64,000 bases of DNA. It comes from RYN-230 sp963814645 (GTDB lineage: Bacteria > Actinomycetota > Actinomycetes > Streptosporangiales > Streptosporangiaceae). The notes below the pieces were generated by a model. The model saw only the letters and a list, made by a program, of their open reading frames with translations. It was not told the DNA's origin and ran no database searches. The position numbers and the translations under genes were made by a program. Shown here in pieces: positions 43,080 to 51,323 of this stretch. Position 1 is the stretch's first letter, and every line of letters starts with the position of its first letter. The stretch spans positions 310,001 through 374,000 of the forward strand of contig CAWFDX010000009.1 of the NCBI GenBank assembly GCA_963814645.1, written 5' to 3'.

Positions 43080-43517
43080 TTACCGCGGCTCCCCTGGCTG
43101 GCCGGCCAGTTCACGGCGGGCCGCCTCGGCGATGTCGGCGCCGGTGTTGGCGTGCCCGCCGATGCCCCACCCGCCATCGGGGGATTCGGTGATCAGGACC
43201 CAGGTGCGCCCGGCCAGCGAGGCGTCGCGGGCCGCGGCGGCGACGATGTCGGTGAGCTCCCGGACCACACCCAGCTGCTTGTCCCGGTCCAGCACGCCGG
43301 CCGGGGTGAGCACCTGGACCCGGACGTAGTTGCTGTCCCCGGCGACGTTGGAGATCGCGTCGGCGGGCAGGTCATGGACGAAGGCGGCGGTGTTGTTCTT
43401 GAACAGCGCGAGCGGCGGCACCTGCTCCCAGCGCATGACCGCCGCGGCCAGTTGCTGGGCCAGATCGTGCTTGCTGGTGAAGGTTCCCTCGGCGGCGTAC
43501 ACGTCGATCATCGGCAT
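43080..43517 (-). CDS. tautomerase-superfamily protein
   Basis: 145 residues from the ATG at 43517 (AGGAGA upstream). It begins MPMIDVYAAEGTF, placing the catalytic amino-terminal Pro directly after Met as in 4-oxalocrotonate tautomerase and MIF-like enzymes. Two beta-alpha-beta units are visible (DLAQQLAAAVMRWEQVPP; DKQLGVVRELTDIVAAAARD, then TWVLITESPDGGWGIGG). The fused double-length form is common in actinobacteria. Substrate unknown. Confidence 0.85.
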   Translation of the reverse strand: MPMIDVYAAEGTFTSKHDLAQQLAAAVMRWEQVPPLALFKNNTAAFVHDLPADAISNVAGDSNYVRVQVLTPAGVLDRDKQLGVVRELTDIVAAAARDASLAGRTWVLITESPDGGWGIGGHANTGADIAEAARRELAGQPGEPR

Positions 43518-43757
43518 GGCGGTCTCCTGTCCTCGGCTGGTGCCATGCTCAGCCACGGCTGGCGGCCCCGGCATCACGTGTGGCACGTGGTCTCGGGCGG
43601 CGCGGCCGGCGACGGGGCTCCGCGACCTGCTCACCGAGGCCGGCTAAGGGACGGCGCCGGCGGCCTGCGTGGCCACCGGCACCGCACTGGCGTTCGGAAG
43701 AAGAATCAGGTTGTGGCATGCACCGCTTCGAGGACTGGCCGGGGATGGCCGGCGCAG

Positions 43758-43763
43758 TAGATT
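43758..43763 (+). promoter_or_regulatory. possible -10 element of a leaderless mRNA
   Basis: TAGATT fits TANNNT and ends six bases before the GTG at 43770, with no Shine-Dalgarno sequence between, so the LuxR-type gene is probably read from a leaderless transcript. Confidence 0.45.
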
Positions 43764-43769
43764 TGCCTC

Positions 43770-46509
43770 GTGGAGGGGCTGCTCGGACGCGACGCGGAGC
43801 TGCGGCGGCTCGATCAGCTGGTGGCCGGCGCCCGCCAGGGGATGAGCGGCGTGCTGGTGCTCCGCGGCGAGCCCGGCGTGGGCAAGACGGCCCTCCTGGA
43901 CTACGCGCAGACGGTGGCCGCGGCGACCATGCAGGTCATCAGGATCGACTGCGTCGAGAGCGAGATGGAGCTCAGCTTCGCCGCCGTGCACGAGTTGCTC
44001 CGCCCCGCCCCCGCTGCCCTGGACGAGCTGCCCGCGCCGCAGCGCACCGCGCTGCGGGTGGCGTTCGGCATGGCGGAAGGCGGCCCACCAGACCGCTTCC
44101 TCGCCGGGCTGGCCGCGCTGGGGCTGCTCACCGGGCAGGCCGCCGGCCAGCCGCTGCTCTGCCTGGTCGACGACGCGCACTGCCTGGACCAGGAATCCGC
44201 GGACACGCTCGGGTTCGTGGCCCGGCGGCTGCACGCCGACCCGATCGCCCTGCTCTTCGCCGTCCGCGAGCCCACGCCGCCCGCGAGCCGCCTGACCGGG
44301 CTGCCCGAACTCCGCCTGGCCGGGCTGGCCACCGGCGACGCCCGCGCCCTGCTCGCGGCGGCGGCCGGCCCCGGGCTGCGCCCCCCGGCCGCCGACCGGA
44401 TCATCGCCGAGACCGGCGGCAACCCGCTGGCGCTCATCGAGATCGGCCAGGAACTGGCCGGCGGCGAGCTGGACGGCGACTCGTTCCTGCCCGAGCCGCT
44501 GCCACTCGGCCGCCAGCTCGAACAGCGTTACCTGCGGGAGATCCGGGAACTGCCCGCCGCCACGCAAGCCCTGCTGCTGACGGCGGCCGCGGACCCCACC
44601 GGCGATCCCGGCCTGCTCGCCCAGGCCGGCCAGCAGCTGGGCTTCACCCTGGCGGACGCGGCCGCGGCCGAGGCCCGGCAGCTCATCACCGTCCGGCACA
44701 CGGTCCGCTTCCGCCACCCGCTGATCCGCTCGGCGGTGTACTACGGGGCCACCTTCGCCGAGCGGCAGCGGGCGCACGCCAGCCTGGCCGAGGCGATTGG
44801 TCCCGCCGGTCCTGACCAGCGGGCCTGGCACCTGGCCCAGGCCAGCACCGGGCCGGACGAGGACACCGCGGCCGAACTGGAGCGGGCCGGGGACCGGGCC
44901 CGCCGCCGCGGCGGCTGGAGCGAGGCGGCAGCGCTGCTGCACCGCGCGGCCACACTCAGTACCGGCCAGGCGGCCCGGGCCCGCCGGATGCTGGCCGCCG
45001 CCGAGGCGAGCTGCGCGGCCGGTGCCCTCGGCCGCGCGCACACCGAGCTCAGCGCGGTCGGCAGCTACCACGGCGACGCACGCCATGACGGTCTCACCCA
45101 GCGGGCCGCGGGCCGCCTGCATCACGCGCAGCGCCAGCCGGCGGAGGCCACCCGCGACCTGCTCGCCGCGGCGGCCACGCTGGGTCCCGTCGATCTCCGG
45201 CTGGCCCGCGACGTGCTGGTCGAGGCGGCGGTGGAAGCACAGATCAACGATCAGCTGGCGCCGGCCGGCGCGACCCAGGCCGACGTGGCCCGGGCCGCGC
45301 AGGCCCTGCCGCTGGCCCCCGGGATGACCCGCACCGTTAGCGACCTGCTGCTCGACGCGGACACCACGCTGCTGCTGCACGGCCTGGCCGCCGCCCGGCC
45401 GGCCCTGCACCGCGCGATCGACGCGGTGCGGCAGGGCCGCCCAGATGCCCCGGAGATGCTGCACTGGCTGGCCGCCGCCTGCGAAGACGCCACCATCCTG
45501 GGGGACGAGCCCACGCTGCACGAGCTGAGCCGCCAGATGGAGGCCGCGGCCCGGCAGCACGGGACCATGCTCACCCTGGCGCTGGCGCTCAGCCACGCCG
45601 GTGTCTGGGGCCTGCTGGCCGGGGACCTGGCCGAAGCGCGGCGGTGCTTCACCGAGATGACCGCGCTGGCGCAGGCCCGGGATCAGCCGTGGAGCCTGGG
45701 CGCGGCGCTGCTGGCCGCCTGGCGCGGCCAGCCGCCGCAGGCCTACCCCCTGCTCGACGACGTCGCCGCCGAGGCCACCCGCCAGGGACAGGGCTACCAG
45801 CTGCGCTTCGCCAGCTACGCGCGCTGCGTCCTGGAGCTCGGCCAGGGCCGCTACGACGCCGCTTACGCCAGCTTCCCGGCCGGCATCGATGACACTTCAC
45901 AGCTCAAGTTCGCGCTGCCCGACCTGGCCGAGGCAGCGCAGCGCTCCGGCCAGCAGAGCGCCGCCCAGGCCATCGCCCGCCAGCTCGGCGAGCTGGCCGA
46001 AGCCAGCCCCAGCCCGGTGCTGCTCGGGTTCTGCGCCCGGGCCCGCGCGCTGGCCGCTGGCGACCGGGCCGAAGCCGAAGACTGGTACCAGGCGGCCCTG
46101 GCCGAGCACGGCCGCTCCCCCGGCCCGGCCCACCTGGCCCGCAGCCACCTTGTCTACGGCGAGTGGCTCAGGCGGATGCGGCGGCCGCGGGACGCGCGCA
46201 CCTCCCTCCGCGAGGCCTTCCAGCTGCTGACCGACATCGGTGCGGACGGCTTCGCCGAGCGCGCCCGCGGCGAACTGGCCGCCGCCGGGGAGAGCCTGGC
46301 CAGCCAAGGCCGCCGCGCGCCACGGGCCGGACCTGACCCCGCAGGAAGCCCAGGTGGCCCGGCTCGCCGCCGCAGGCGCCACCAACGCGGAGATCGCCGC
46401 CCAGCTCTACCTCAGCCCGAACACCGTGGACTACCACCTCCGCAAGGTGTTCCGGAAGCTCGGCGTCACCTCCCGCCGCCAGCTGGCCCGCACCCAGCCC
46501 GGCCGCTAG
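43770..46509 (+). pseudogene. large ATPase/LuxR regulator (LAL type), frameshifted before the HTH
   Basis: About 912 residues if one frame change is allowed. AAA-type ATPase at the N-terminus: LLGRDAELRRLDQLVAGA, Walker A GEPGVGKTALL (about 37), Walker B LCLVDDAHCLD (about 132). A long helical TPR-like region (about 330-830) follows. The frame breaks near 46300-46310; the conserved LuxR HTH (DLTPQEAQVARLAAAGATN, EIAAQLYLSPNTVDYHLR, KVFRKLGVTSRRQL) is in another frame ending at 46507-46509. Read without the shift, the frame would run to 46907 with no HTH. The length is 3n+1. LAL regulators activate catabolic or antibiotic genes. Confidence 0.85.
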
Positions 46510-46632
46510 CGCCGCGCCGCGGCGGGCTGGCACAGAAATTGCAGCCTCCCTGGACTGAGGGGCCGGCGGATCGCATCCTGGAGGCACGGGGAATGGCGCA
46601 CGCCGGCGCGGGCTCAACGGGGTGCAAGTGCA

Positions 46633-47005
46633 ATGGGAATGGAACTAACCCTGGCGCCAGAGATGCGTCCAGTGGCGTCTCCGGCGCTGCTGGCGTTCGC
46701 GGGGCTGCTCACGCTGTCGTCGGCCGAACTCGAGGCCGTTGTCGCCCGGGAACTGTCGGCGAACCCGGCGCTCGAACGCACGGACACACCAGGGTGCCCG
46801 GTGTGCGGGGCGCCGGAACGCTGCTACTGCTCCGCCGCCGGACGGGTGTCACCGCGGGCGGCTGGATGCCATCGCGGCCGGGCTCGGGTGCTCCCCGGAC
46901 GAGATAGCGACCGCAGTGATGTACATCCGGCGGCACTGCACCCCCTCACCGGCACCGGGCCTACGGGAATTACCGCCCGCGGCGCGGGTGAGTTGCGCGT
47001 CGTGA
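46633..47005 (+). pseudogene. sigma-54 (RpoN) N-terminus-like protein, frameshifted
   Basis: The first ~60 residues, MGMELTLAPEMRPVASPALL, AFAGLLTLSSAELEAVVARE and LSANPALERTDTP, match the region I pattern of sigma-54 (LxxxLLxLSxxELExxIxxELExNPxLE). A Cys pair follows (PGCPVCGAPERCYC). Further on, another frame reads RLDAIAAGLGCSPDEIATAV, MYIRRHCTPSPAPG, resembling the RpoN core-binding helix unit before the DPRPG motif, and stops at 47005. The frame change is near 46850. There is no RpoN box or DNA-binding domain. Without the shift the upstream frame continues to 47124. Confidence 0.5.
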
Positions 47006-47141
47006 TGATGGAACCGGCCCGGCTGGCGCTATCGATCGGAACGTTTTACGCGGTAGCGGACACGTCACCAGGAGAGTATTCATCCCGGTACTCGGAGGTT
47101 CCTTCGACATCGCTCTCGCACTAGCTTGCAGTATTGCCGCG

Positions 47142-47315
47142 GTGCCCCTGGCCCGCTTCGCCTTCGGGTTCGCGACGCGGGGAAAGACGCCGCTGCGGCT
47201 CATGCGGTTCCTGGCCGACACGCACCGCCGGGCCGTGCTGAGACAGGCGGGGGCGGTCTACCAGTTCCGGCACGCGCGCCTGCAGGACAACCTGGCGAAC
47301 CGCCGGCACAACTGA
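47142..47315 (+). pseudogene. C-terminal remnant of a NACHT/STAND-type membrane NTPase
   Basis: The reading frame encodes PLARFAFGFATRGKTPLRLM, RFLADTHRRAVLRQAGAVYQ and FRHARLQDNLANRRHN before a TGA. This closely matches the conserved end of large actinobacterial NACHT NTPases (LPxRLMxFLxDAHRRGVLRQxGxxYQFRHxxLQ). The same frame is open upstream to about 47070, giving a hydrophobic stretch like the preceding transmembrane region (IALALACSIAAVPLA). The ATPase domain is absent, so only the tail of such a gene remains. Confidence 0.55.
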
Positions 47316-47405
47316 CCCTGCTCTCCGCGAGGCGGCCAGAAAATCAGTCGCTGTCGGGGCCCCCGGTCAGGCACCATAGCCAGGCGGTTACCCGGAGTGA
47401 GATCA

Positions 47406-49238
47406 ATGACTACGCCTGAAGATTTTCGCGGCTCACCGGCCCGGAAACGGGCGGTGCTGCTCGCGTTGCGCTACTACGGCCGCCAGATGGCCCGGCTCTG
47501 GCGCTTCACGGTGCCCGCGATGTTGCTGCCGTCGCTGGGAAACACGTGCATCTACTACGTCGCGCCACTGATTGTTGCTGTGCTGGTCGGCCGCCTGGCC
47601 AGCCACGGGCTGACCGGAATCAGCGCGGCGCTGCCCTATGTGCTGAGCTTCGCAGGCGTGCTGCTTTTCGCCGAGGTCGCGTGGCGGATCGGCATCCACT
47701 GCCTGAACCGCCTCGACGGTCACGGAATCGAGAACCTCTACGTGATCGGCATGGACGAGCTGCTGTCGAAAGACGCGACGTTCTTTCACGACAACTTCGC
47801 TGGTTCGCTGACCAAGCGGGTGCTGAGTTTCGCGTCCCGGTTCGAGGACTTCACCGACAATCTGGTGTTCAACATCGTCGGCAGTCTCGTGCCGCTGTTG
47901 TTCGCGGCGGTGGTGCTGTGGCGCTATGACCCGTTGCTCGTCGCCGGGCTCCTTGGCCTGATCGTGATCACCGGTGCTGGTATCGCGCCGCTGATCCGCC
48001 GCCGTCAGAAGCTCGTCGACCAGCGTGAGGATGCGATCGCGCGCGTGTCCGGGCACGTCGCCGACAGCCTGATGAACATGGACACGATCCGCGCATTCGC
48101 GGCCGAAGAGCGGGAGGCCGCCGAGCACCAGTCGCGGGTCGCCGACCAGCGACGGAAGTCGCTGCGGTCGTGGGATTACAGCAATCTGCGCATCGACGCG
48201 CTCGTCGCCCCGATGTCGGTGCTGACCAACGTGCTGGGTCTGCTGCTTGCGGTCTCTCTGGGGGCAGGCCAGCACGGAATCGCGGCGATCGTGGTGGCAT
48301 TCACCTACTACTCCAACGCGACGCGGATCATGTTCGAGTTCAACCAGATCTACCGCCAGATGGAAAGCTCGCTGACTGAAGCCGCGCAGTTCACCGAGTT
48401 GCTGCGTACCCAGCCGACGGTGGTCGATCCGGTCACGCCCGAGCCGCTCCTGTCGAAGGCGAGCGACGTGCGCTTCGAGCGTGTGCGGTTCGCGCACGCA
48501 GGCGGAAAGCCGTTGTTCACCCGTCTGGACCTCGTCGTCCCAACTGGCACCAAACTCGGCCTGGTCGGCCGGTCAGGCGGCGGGAAGAGCACGCTGACTC
48601 GCCTGCTGCTGCGGATGATGGACGTCGACGATGGCCGGATCCTGATCGGCGGGCAGGACATCACTAGGCTGCGCCAGTCGGATCTGCGCAGCCTGATCGC
48701 CTACGTTCCGCAGGACCCGGCGATGTTCCACCGCACGCTGCGCGACAACATCGCGTTCGCACGCCCGCACGCGACCGATGCCGAGATCGACCAGGCAGCG
48801 CAGGCGGCGCATGTGACCGAGTTTGCCGGCGCCCTGCCGGACGGATTCGACACCTTGGTCGGTGAGCGTGGCGTGAAGCTGTCCGGCGGGCAGCGGCAGC
48901 GAGTCGCGCTGGCCCGGGCCATCCTCCGTGACGCGCCCATCCTGCTGCTCGACGAGGCAACGAGTGCGCTGGACTCGGAAAGCGAAGTACTTGTCCAGCA
49001 GGCACTGTGGCAGCTCATGGAGGGCCGGACCGCTCTCGTGGTCGCGCACCGGCTGAGTACGGTCGCGCGCATGGACCAGCTGGTCGTACTCGACCACGGC
49101 CAGATCGCCGAACGGGGCACACACCGGGAACTGCTCTCTCTCGGCGGCACCTACGCCAGGCTGTGGCAGCACCAATCCGGCGGATTCCTGGACCAGGACA
49201 GGACGGCGCCGCTCGACGAGCCGAAGCTGAGCGCCTGA
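47406..49238 (+). CDS. ABC exporter (fused permease and ATPase)
   Basis: 610 residues from an ATG at 47406 (GGAG upstream; a GTG nine bases earlier is possible). Six membrane helices (about 30-320) with a MsbA-like permease fold. ATPase domain (about 360-590): Walker A GRSGGGKST, Q loop in VPQDPAMFHRTLRDNI, signature LSGGQRQRVALARA, Walker B ILLLDEATSALD, and switch His in VVAHRLSTV. Half-transporters act as dimers. Its codon use shows more A/T at third positions than neighbours (for example CGT, GTT, TTG), a possible sign of transfer. A strong terminator follows. Confidence 0.93.
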   Translation: MTTPEDFRGSPARKRAVLLALRYYGRQMARLWRFTVPAMLLPSLGNTCIYYVAPLIVAVLVGRLASHGLTGISAALPYVLSFAGVLLFAEVAWRIGIHCLNRLDGHGIENLYVIGMDELLSKDATFFHDNFAGSLTKRVLSFASRFEDFTDNLVFNIVGSLVPLLFAAVVLWRYDPLLVAGLLGLIVITGAGIAPLIRRRQKLVDQREDAIARVSGHVADSLMNMDTIRAFAAEEREAAEHQSRVADQRRKSLRSWDYSNLRIDALVAPMSVLTNVLGLLLAVSLGAGQHGIAAIVVAFTYYSNATRIMFEFNQIYRQMESSLTEAAQFTELLRTQPTVVDPVTPEPLLSKASDVRFERVRFAHAGGKPLFTRLDLVVPTGTKLGLVGRSGGGKSTLTRLLLRMMDVDDGRILIGGQDITRLRQSDLRSLIAYVPQDPAMFHRTLRDNIAFARPHATDAEIDQAAQAAHVTEFAGALPDGFDTLVGERGVKLSGGQRQRVALARAILRDAPILLLDEATSALDSESEVLVQQALWQLMEGRTALVVAHRLSTVARMDQLVVLDHGQIAERGTHRELLSLGGTYARLWQHQSGGFLDQDRTAPLDEPKLSA

Positions 49239-49256
49239 ATCCGCCGGACGGGCGTG

Positions 49257-49278
49257 GGCGGCCGGGAACCCGGCCGCC
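49257..49278 (+). terminator. strong terminator after the ABC exporter
   Basis: GGCGGCCGGG (49257-49266) and CCCGGCCGCC (49269-49278) are perfect reverse complements separated by AA, 18 bases after the stop. Confidence 0.7.
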
Positions 49279-49325
49279 CATGACCACTCAGTAGGCTGAA
49301 CGGCAGCCCTGAGCGAGGAACAGCG

Positions 49326-50027
49326 ATGACCGCAGCTACCGGCAAGACCGCTCTGATCATCGGCGCGTCGCGCGGGCTGGGCCACGCGCTGGCCGCCGAG
49401 TACCTGGCCCGAGGCTGGTGGGTCACCGCAACGGTTCGCGGTGCTAGGCCGACCGACCTGCACGACCTGGCCAGGTCCTCAGCCGGACGCCTGGTCGTGG
49501 AAACCGTTGACATCACGGTTCCCGAGGAAGTCGCAGCACTCCACGACCGCCTGGCCCAGGCCACATTCGACCTGCTGTTTATCAACGCCGGGGTGACCAA
49601 CGGCCCCGATGAGACCGTCGCCGACGTGTCCACAGGCACCTTCATCCGGCTGATGGTTACCAACGCGCTGAGCCCGATGCGCGTCATTGAGGCGCTGCAG
49701 GATCTCGTCGCGCCGAAGGGCACCATCGCGGTGATGTCCTCCGGCCAGGGCAGTGTCGCCAACAACGACAAGGGTGGCTTCGAGATCTACCGGGCCAGCA
49801 AATCCGCGTTGAACCAGTTGATGCGCAGCTTCGCCGCGCGCCACGCCGGCGACCCGCACACGCTGCTGCTCATGGCGCCAGGCTGGGTGCAGACCGATCT
49901 GGGCGGCCCGGGGGCGCCGCTGACGATCGGCCAGAGCATCCCCGGCGTGGTCGACACGATCGAGGCCCAGGCAGGCAAAGGCGGACTGCAGTATCTGGAC
50001 TACCGGGGCCAGACCGTCCGCTGGTAG
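49326..50027 (+). CDS. short-chain dehydrogenase/reductase
   Basis: 233 residues, classical SDR. Cofactor motif GASRGLGHALAAEYLARG (TGxxxGxG type), LLFINAGV (NAG motif), catalytic Ser in AVMSSGQGS and Tyr/Lys in EIYRASKSALNQL. The residue after the second strand suggests NADPH (VTATVRGARP). RBS GAGGAA lies upstream of the ATG. No substrate clue; it is between an ABC exporter and an FUSC protein. Confidence 0.9.
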   Translation: MTAATGKTALIIGASRGLGHALAAEYLARGWWVTATVRGARPTDLHDLARSSAGRLVVETVDITVPEEVAALHDRLAQATFDLLFINAGVTNGPDETVADVSTGTFIRLMVTNALSPMRVIEALQDLVAPKGTIAVMSSGQGSVANNDKGGFEIYRASKSALNQLMRSFAARHAGDPHTLLLMAPGWVQTDLGGPGAPLTIGQSIPGVVDTIEAQAGKGGLQYLDYRGQTVRW

Positions 50028-50112
50028 CCCCCTCAGTCGCCGTCGCGCGGCCGGCTGCGCAGCTACCGCTCCGATTGGCGGTGATCTGCGGGTTCGCGGG
50101 TAGCAGGAGGGG

Positions 50113-51249
50113 ATGCAGCGCAGCGTGGTGATCGGGCGTGCCCGGCGGGGCCGCCCGGGGGCGTGGTGGTCGCGGCTGCCCGCGCCCTTTCAGCCGGCGT
50201 CATCCGGGCCGGTCCGGTTCTGGCAGGACCGCGGCCGGGTGGCTGTCAAATGTGCCCTGGCGGCGATGGCGGCCTGGGCGCTGGCCCGGTACGCGGTCGG
50301 CCAGCACGACCCTTATTTCGCTCCGCTGGCCGCGCTGCTGGGCGTGTCCCCCACGGTGGCCCGGTCACTGCGCGAGGGCCTGCAGTACGTGGCCGGGTTC
50401 CTGCTCGGCGCCGCGCTGGCAATTCCCGTGGCCCTGCTGCTGGGGCCGTCGATCGCGGGCATCGCCGTGGTGGTGCTGGCCGGGGTGGTGATCGGCAGCT
50501 GGCGATGGCTGGGCGGGCAGAGCACGCAGGTCACCTTCAGCGCACTGTTCGTGCTGCTGATAGGCGGCTACCAGCCGCTGCACTATCTCACCCCCCGGCT
50601 GATCGACGTGAGCATCGGGGTGGTCGTCGGGCTCGCGGTCAATGTGCTGGTGTTCCCGCCGCTGCAGCTGCGTCCAGCCGAGCACGCGGTCCGGCAGTGG
50701 GGCGATGACCTCGCCGGCGCCCTGGACGACCTGGCTGGCGCGGCGGCCGGCCAGGATTCCCCGGGGAAGTCCTGGCCGGGGCATGACCGGCAGCTCAGCG
50801 AGGCGGCGCAGCAGGCCCGCGCCGCCGCGCGGAACGCGCGGGAGAGCCTGCGCTGGAACCCACGGGCCAAAGTCGAGCGGGCCGTGCCCCGGCCCGACGG
50901 CGCCGTGCTCGATTCCATGGAGGAGCTGACCGCCCGGACCCGGGCCATCGCCCGGGTCCTGCTGGACGCGGCCGCCGGAGACGAGCCACCCAGCCTCCCA
51001 GCGTCATTCGGCGAGAGCTACGCCGCGTTGCTGCGGACGCTCAATGGCCCGCTGCACCAGCTGGCTGACATGCGGTCTGCCCCGCCGGACCGCGACGGAC
51101 TAGCGGATGCCGCCAACTGCCAGGACCACCTCGAACGCCAAGCCGGGCAGCTCGCCGGGCGCCAGCAGCGGAACACCGCCCAGCACCTGGCCGACCTCAG
51201 CAGGCAGCTCCTCACTGAACTGGTCCGGATACCAGCCGACCGCGGCTGA
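50113..51249 (+). CDS. FUSC/aromatic-acid-exporter-like membrane protein
   Basis: 378 residues. About six closely packed membrane helices (about 45-185; VKCALAAMAAWALARYAVGQ, YVAGFLLGAALAIPVALLLG, LIDVSIGVVVGLAVNVLVFP), then a soluble helical domain of about 190 residues (EAAQQARAAARNARESLRWN). This topology is that of the FUSC_2/ArAE family, linked to export of aromatic acids, but many members are uncharacterised. Same direction as the ABC exporter downstream (75-base gap). Confidence 0.85.
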   Translation: MQRSVVIGRARRGRPGAWWSRLPAPFQPASSGPVRFWQDRGRVAVKCALAAMAAWALARYAVGQHDPYFAPLAALLGVSPTVARSLREGLQYVAGFLLGAALAIPVALLLGPSIAGIAVVVLAGVVIGSWRWLGGQSTQVTFSALFVLLIGGYQPLHYLTPRLIDVSIGVVVGLAVNVLVFPPLQLRPAEHAVRQWGDDLAGALDDLAGAAAGQDSPGKSWPGHDRQLSEAAQQARAAARNARESLRWNPRAKVERAVPRPDGAVLDSMEELTARTRAIARVLLDAAAGDEPPSLPASFGESYAALLRTLNGPLHQLADMRSAPPDRDGLADAANCQDHLERQAGQLAGRQQRNTAQHLADLSRQLLTELVRIPADRG

Positions 51250-51323
51250 GCAACGCACTCCTCCGGCCCTGGCCCTGGCTCTGCCTGGGCGCCGACTATG
51301 CATCTCAGTGGTAGAGAGGTGCC

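Noticed and set aside
42796..43329. 177-residue plus-strand frame
   Set aside because: Runs opposite the 57-residue Cys/His protein and the tautomerase, both with ribosome sites and family-like sequence.
43644..45596. 650-residue frame antisense to the LuxR-type regulator
   Set aside because: Composition is that of a shadow frame, and the opposite strand has Walker A/B motifs.
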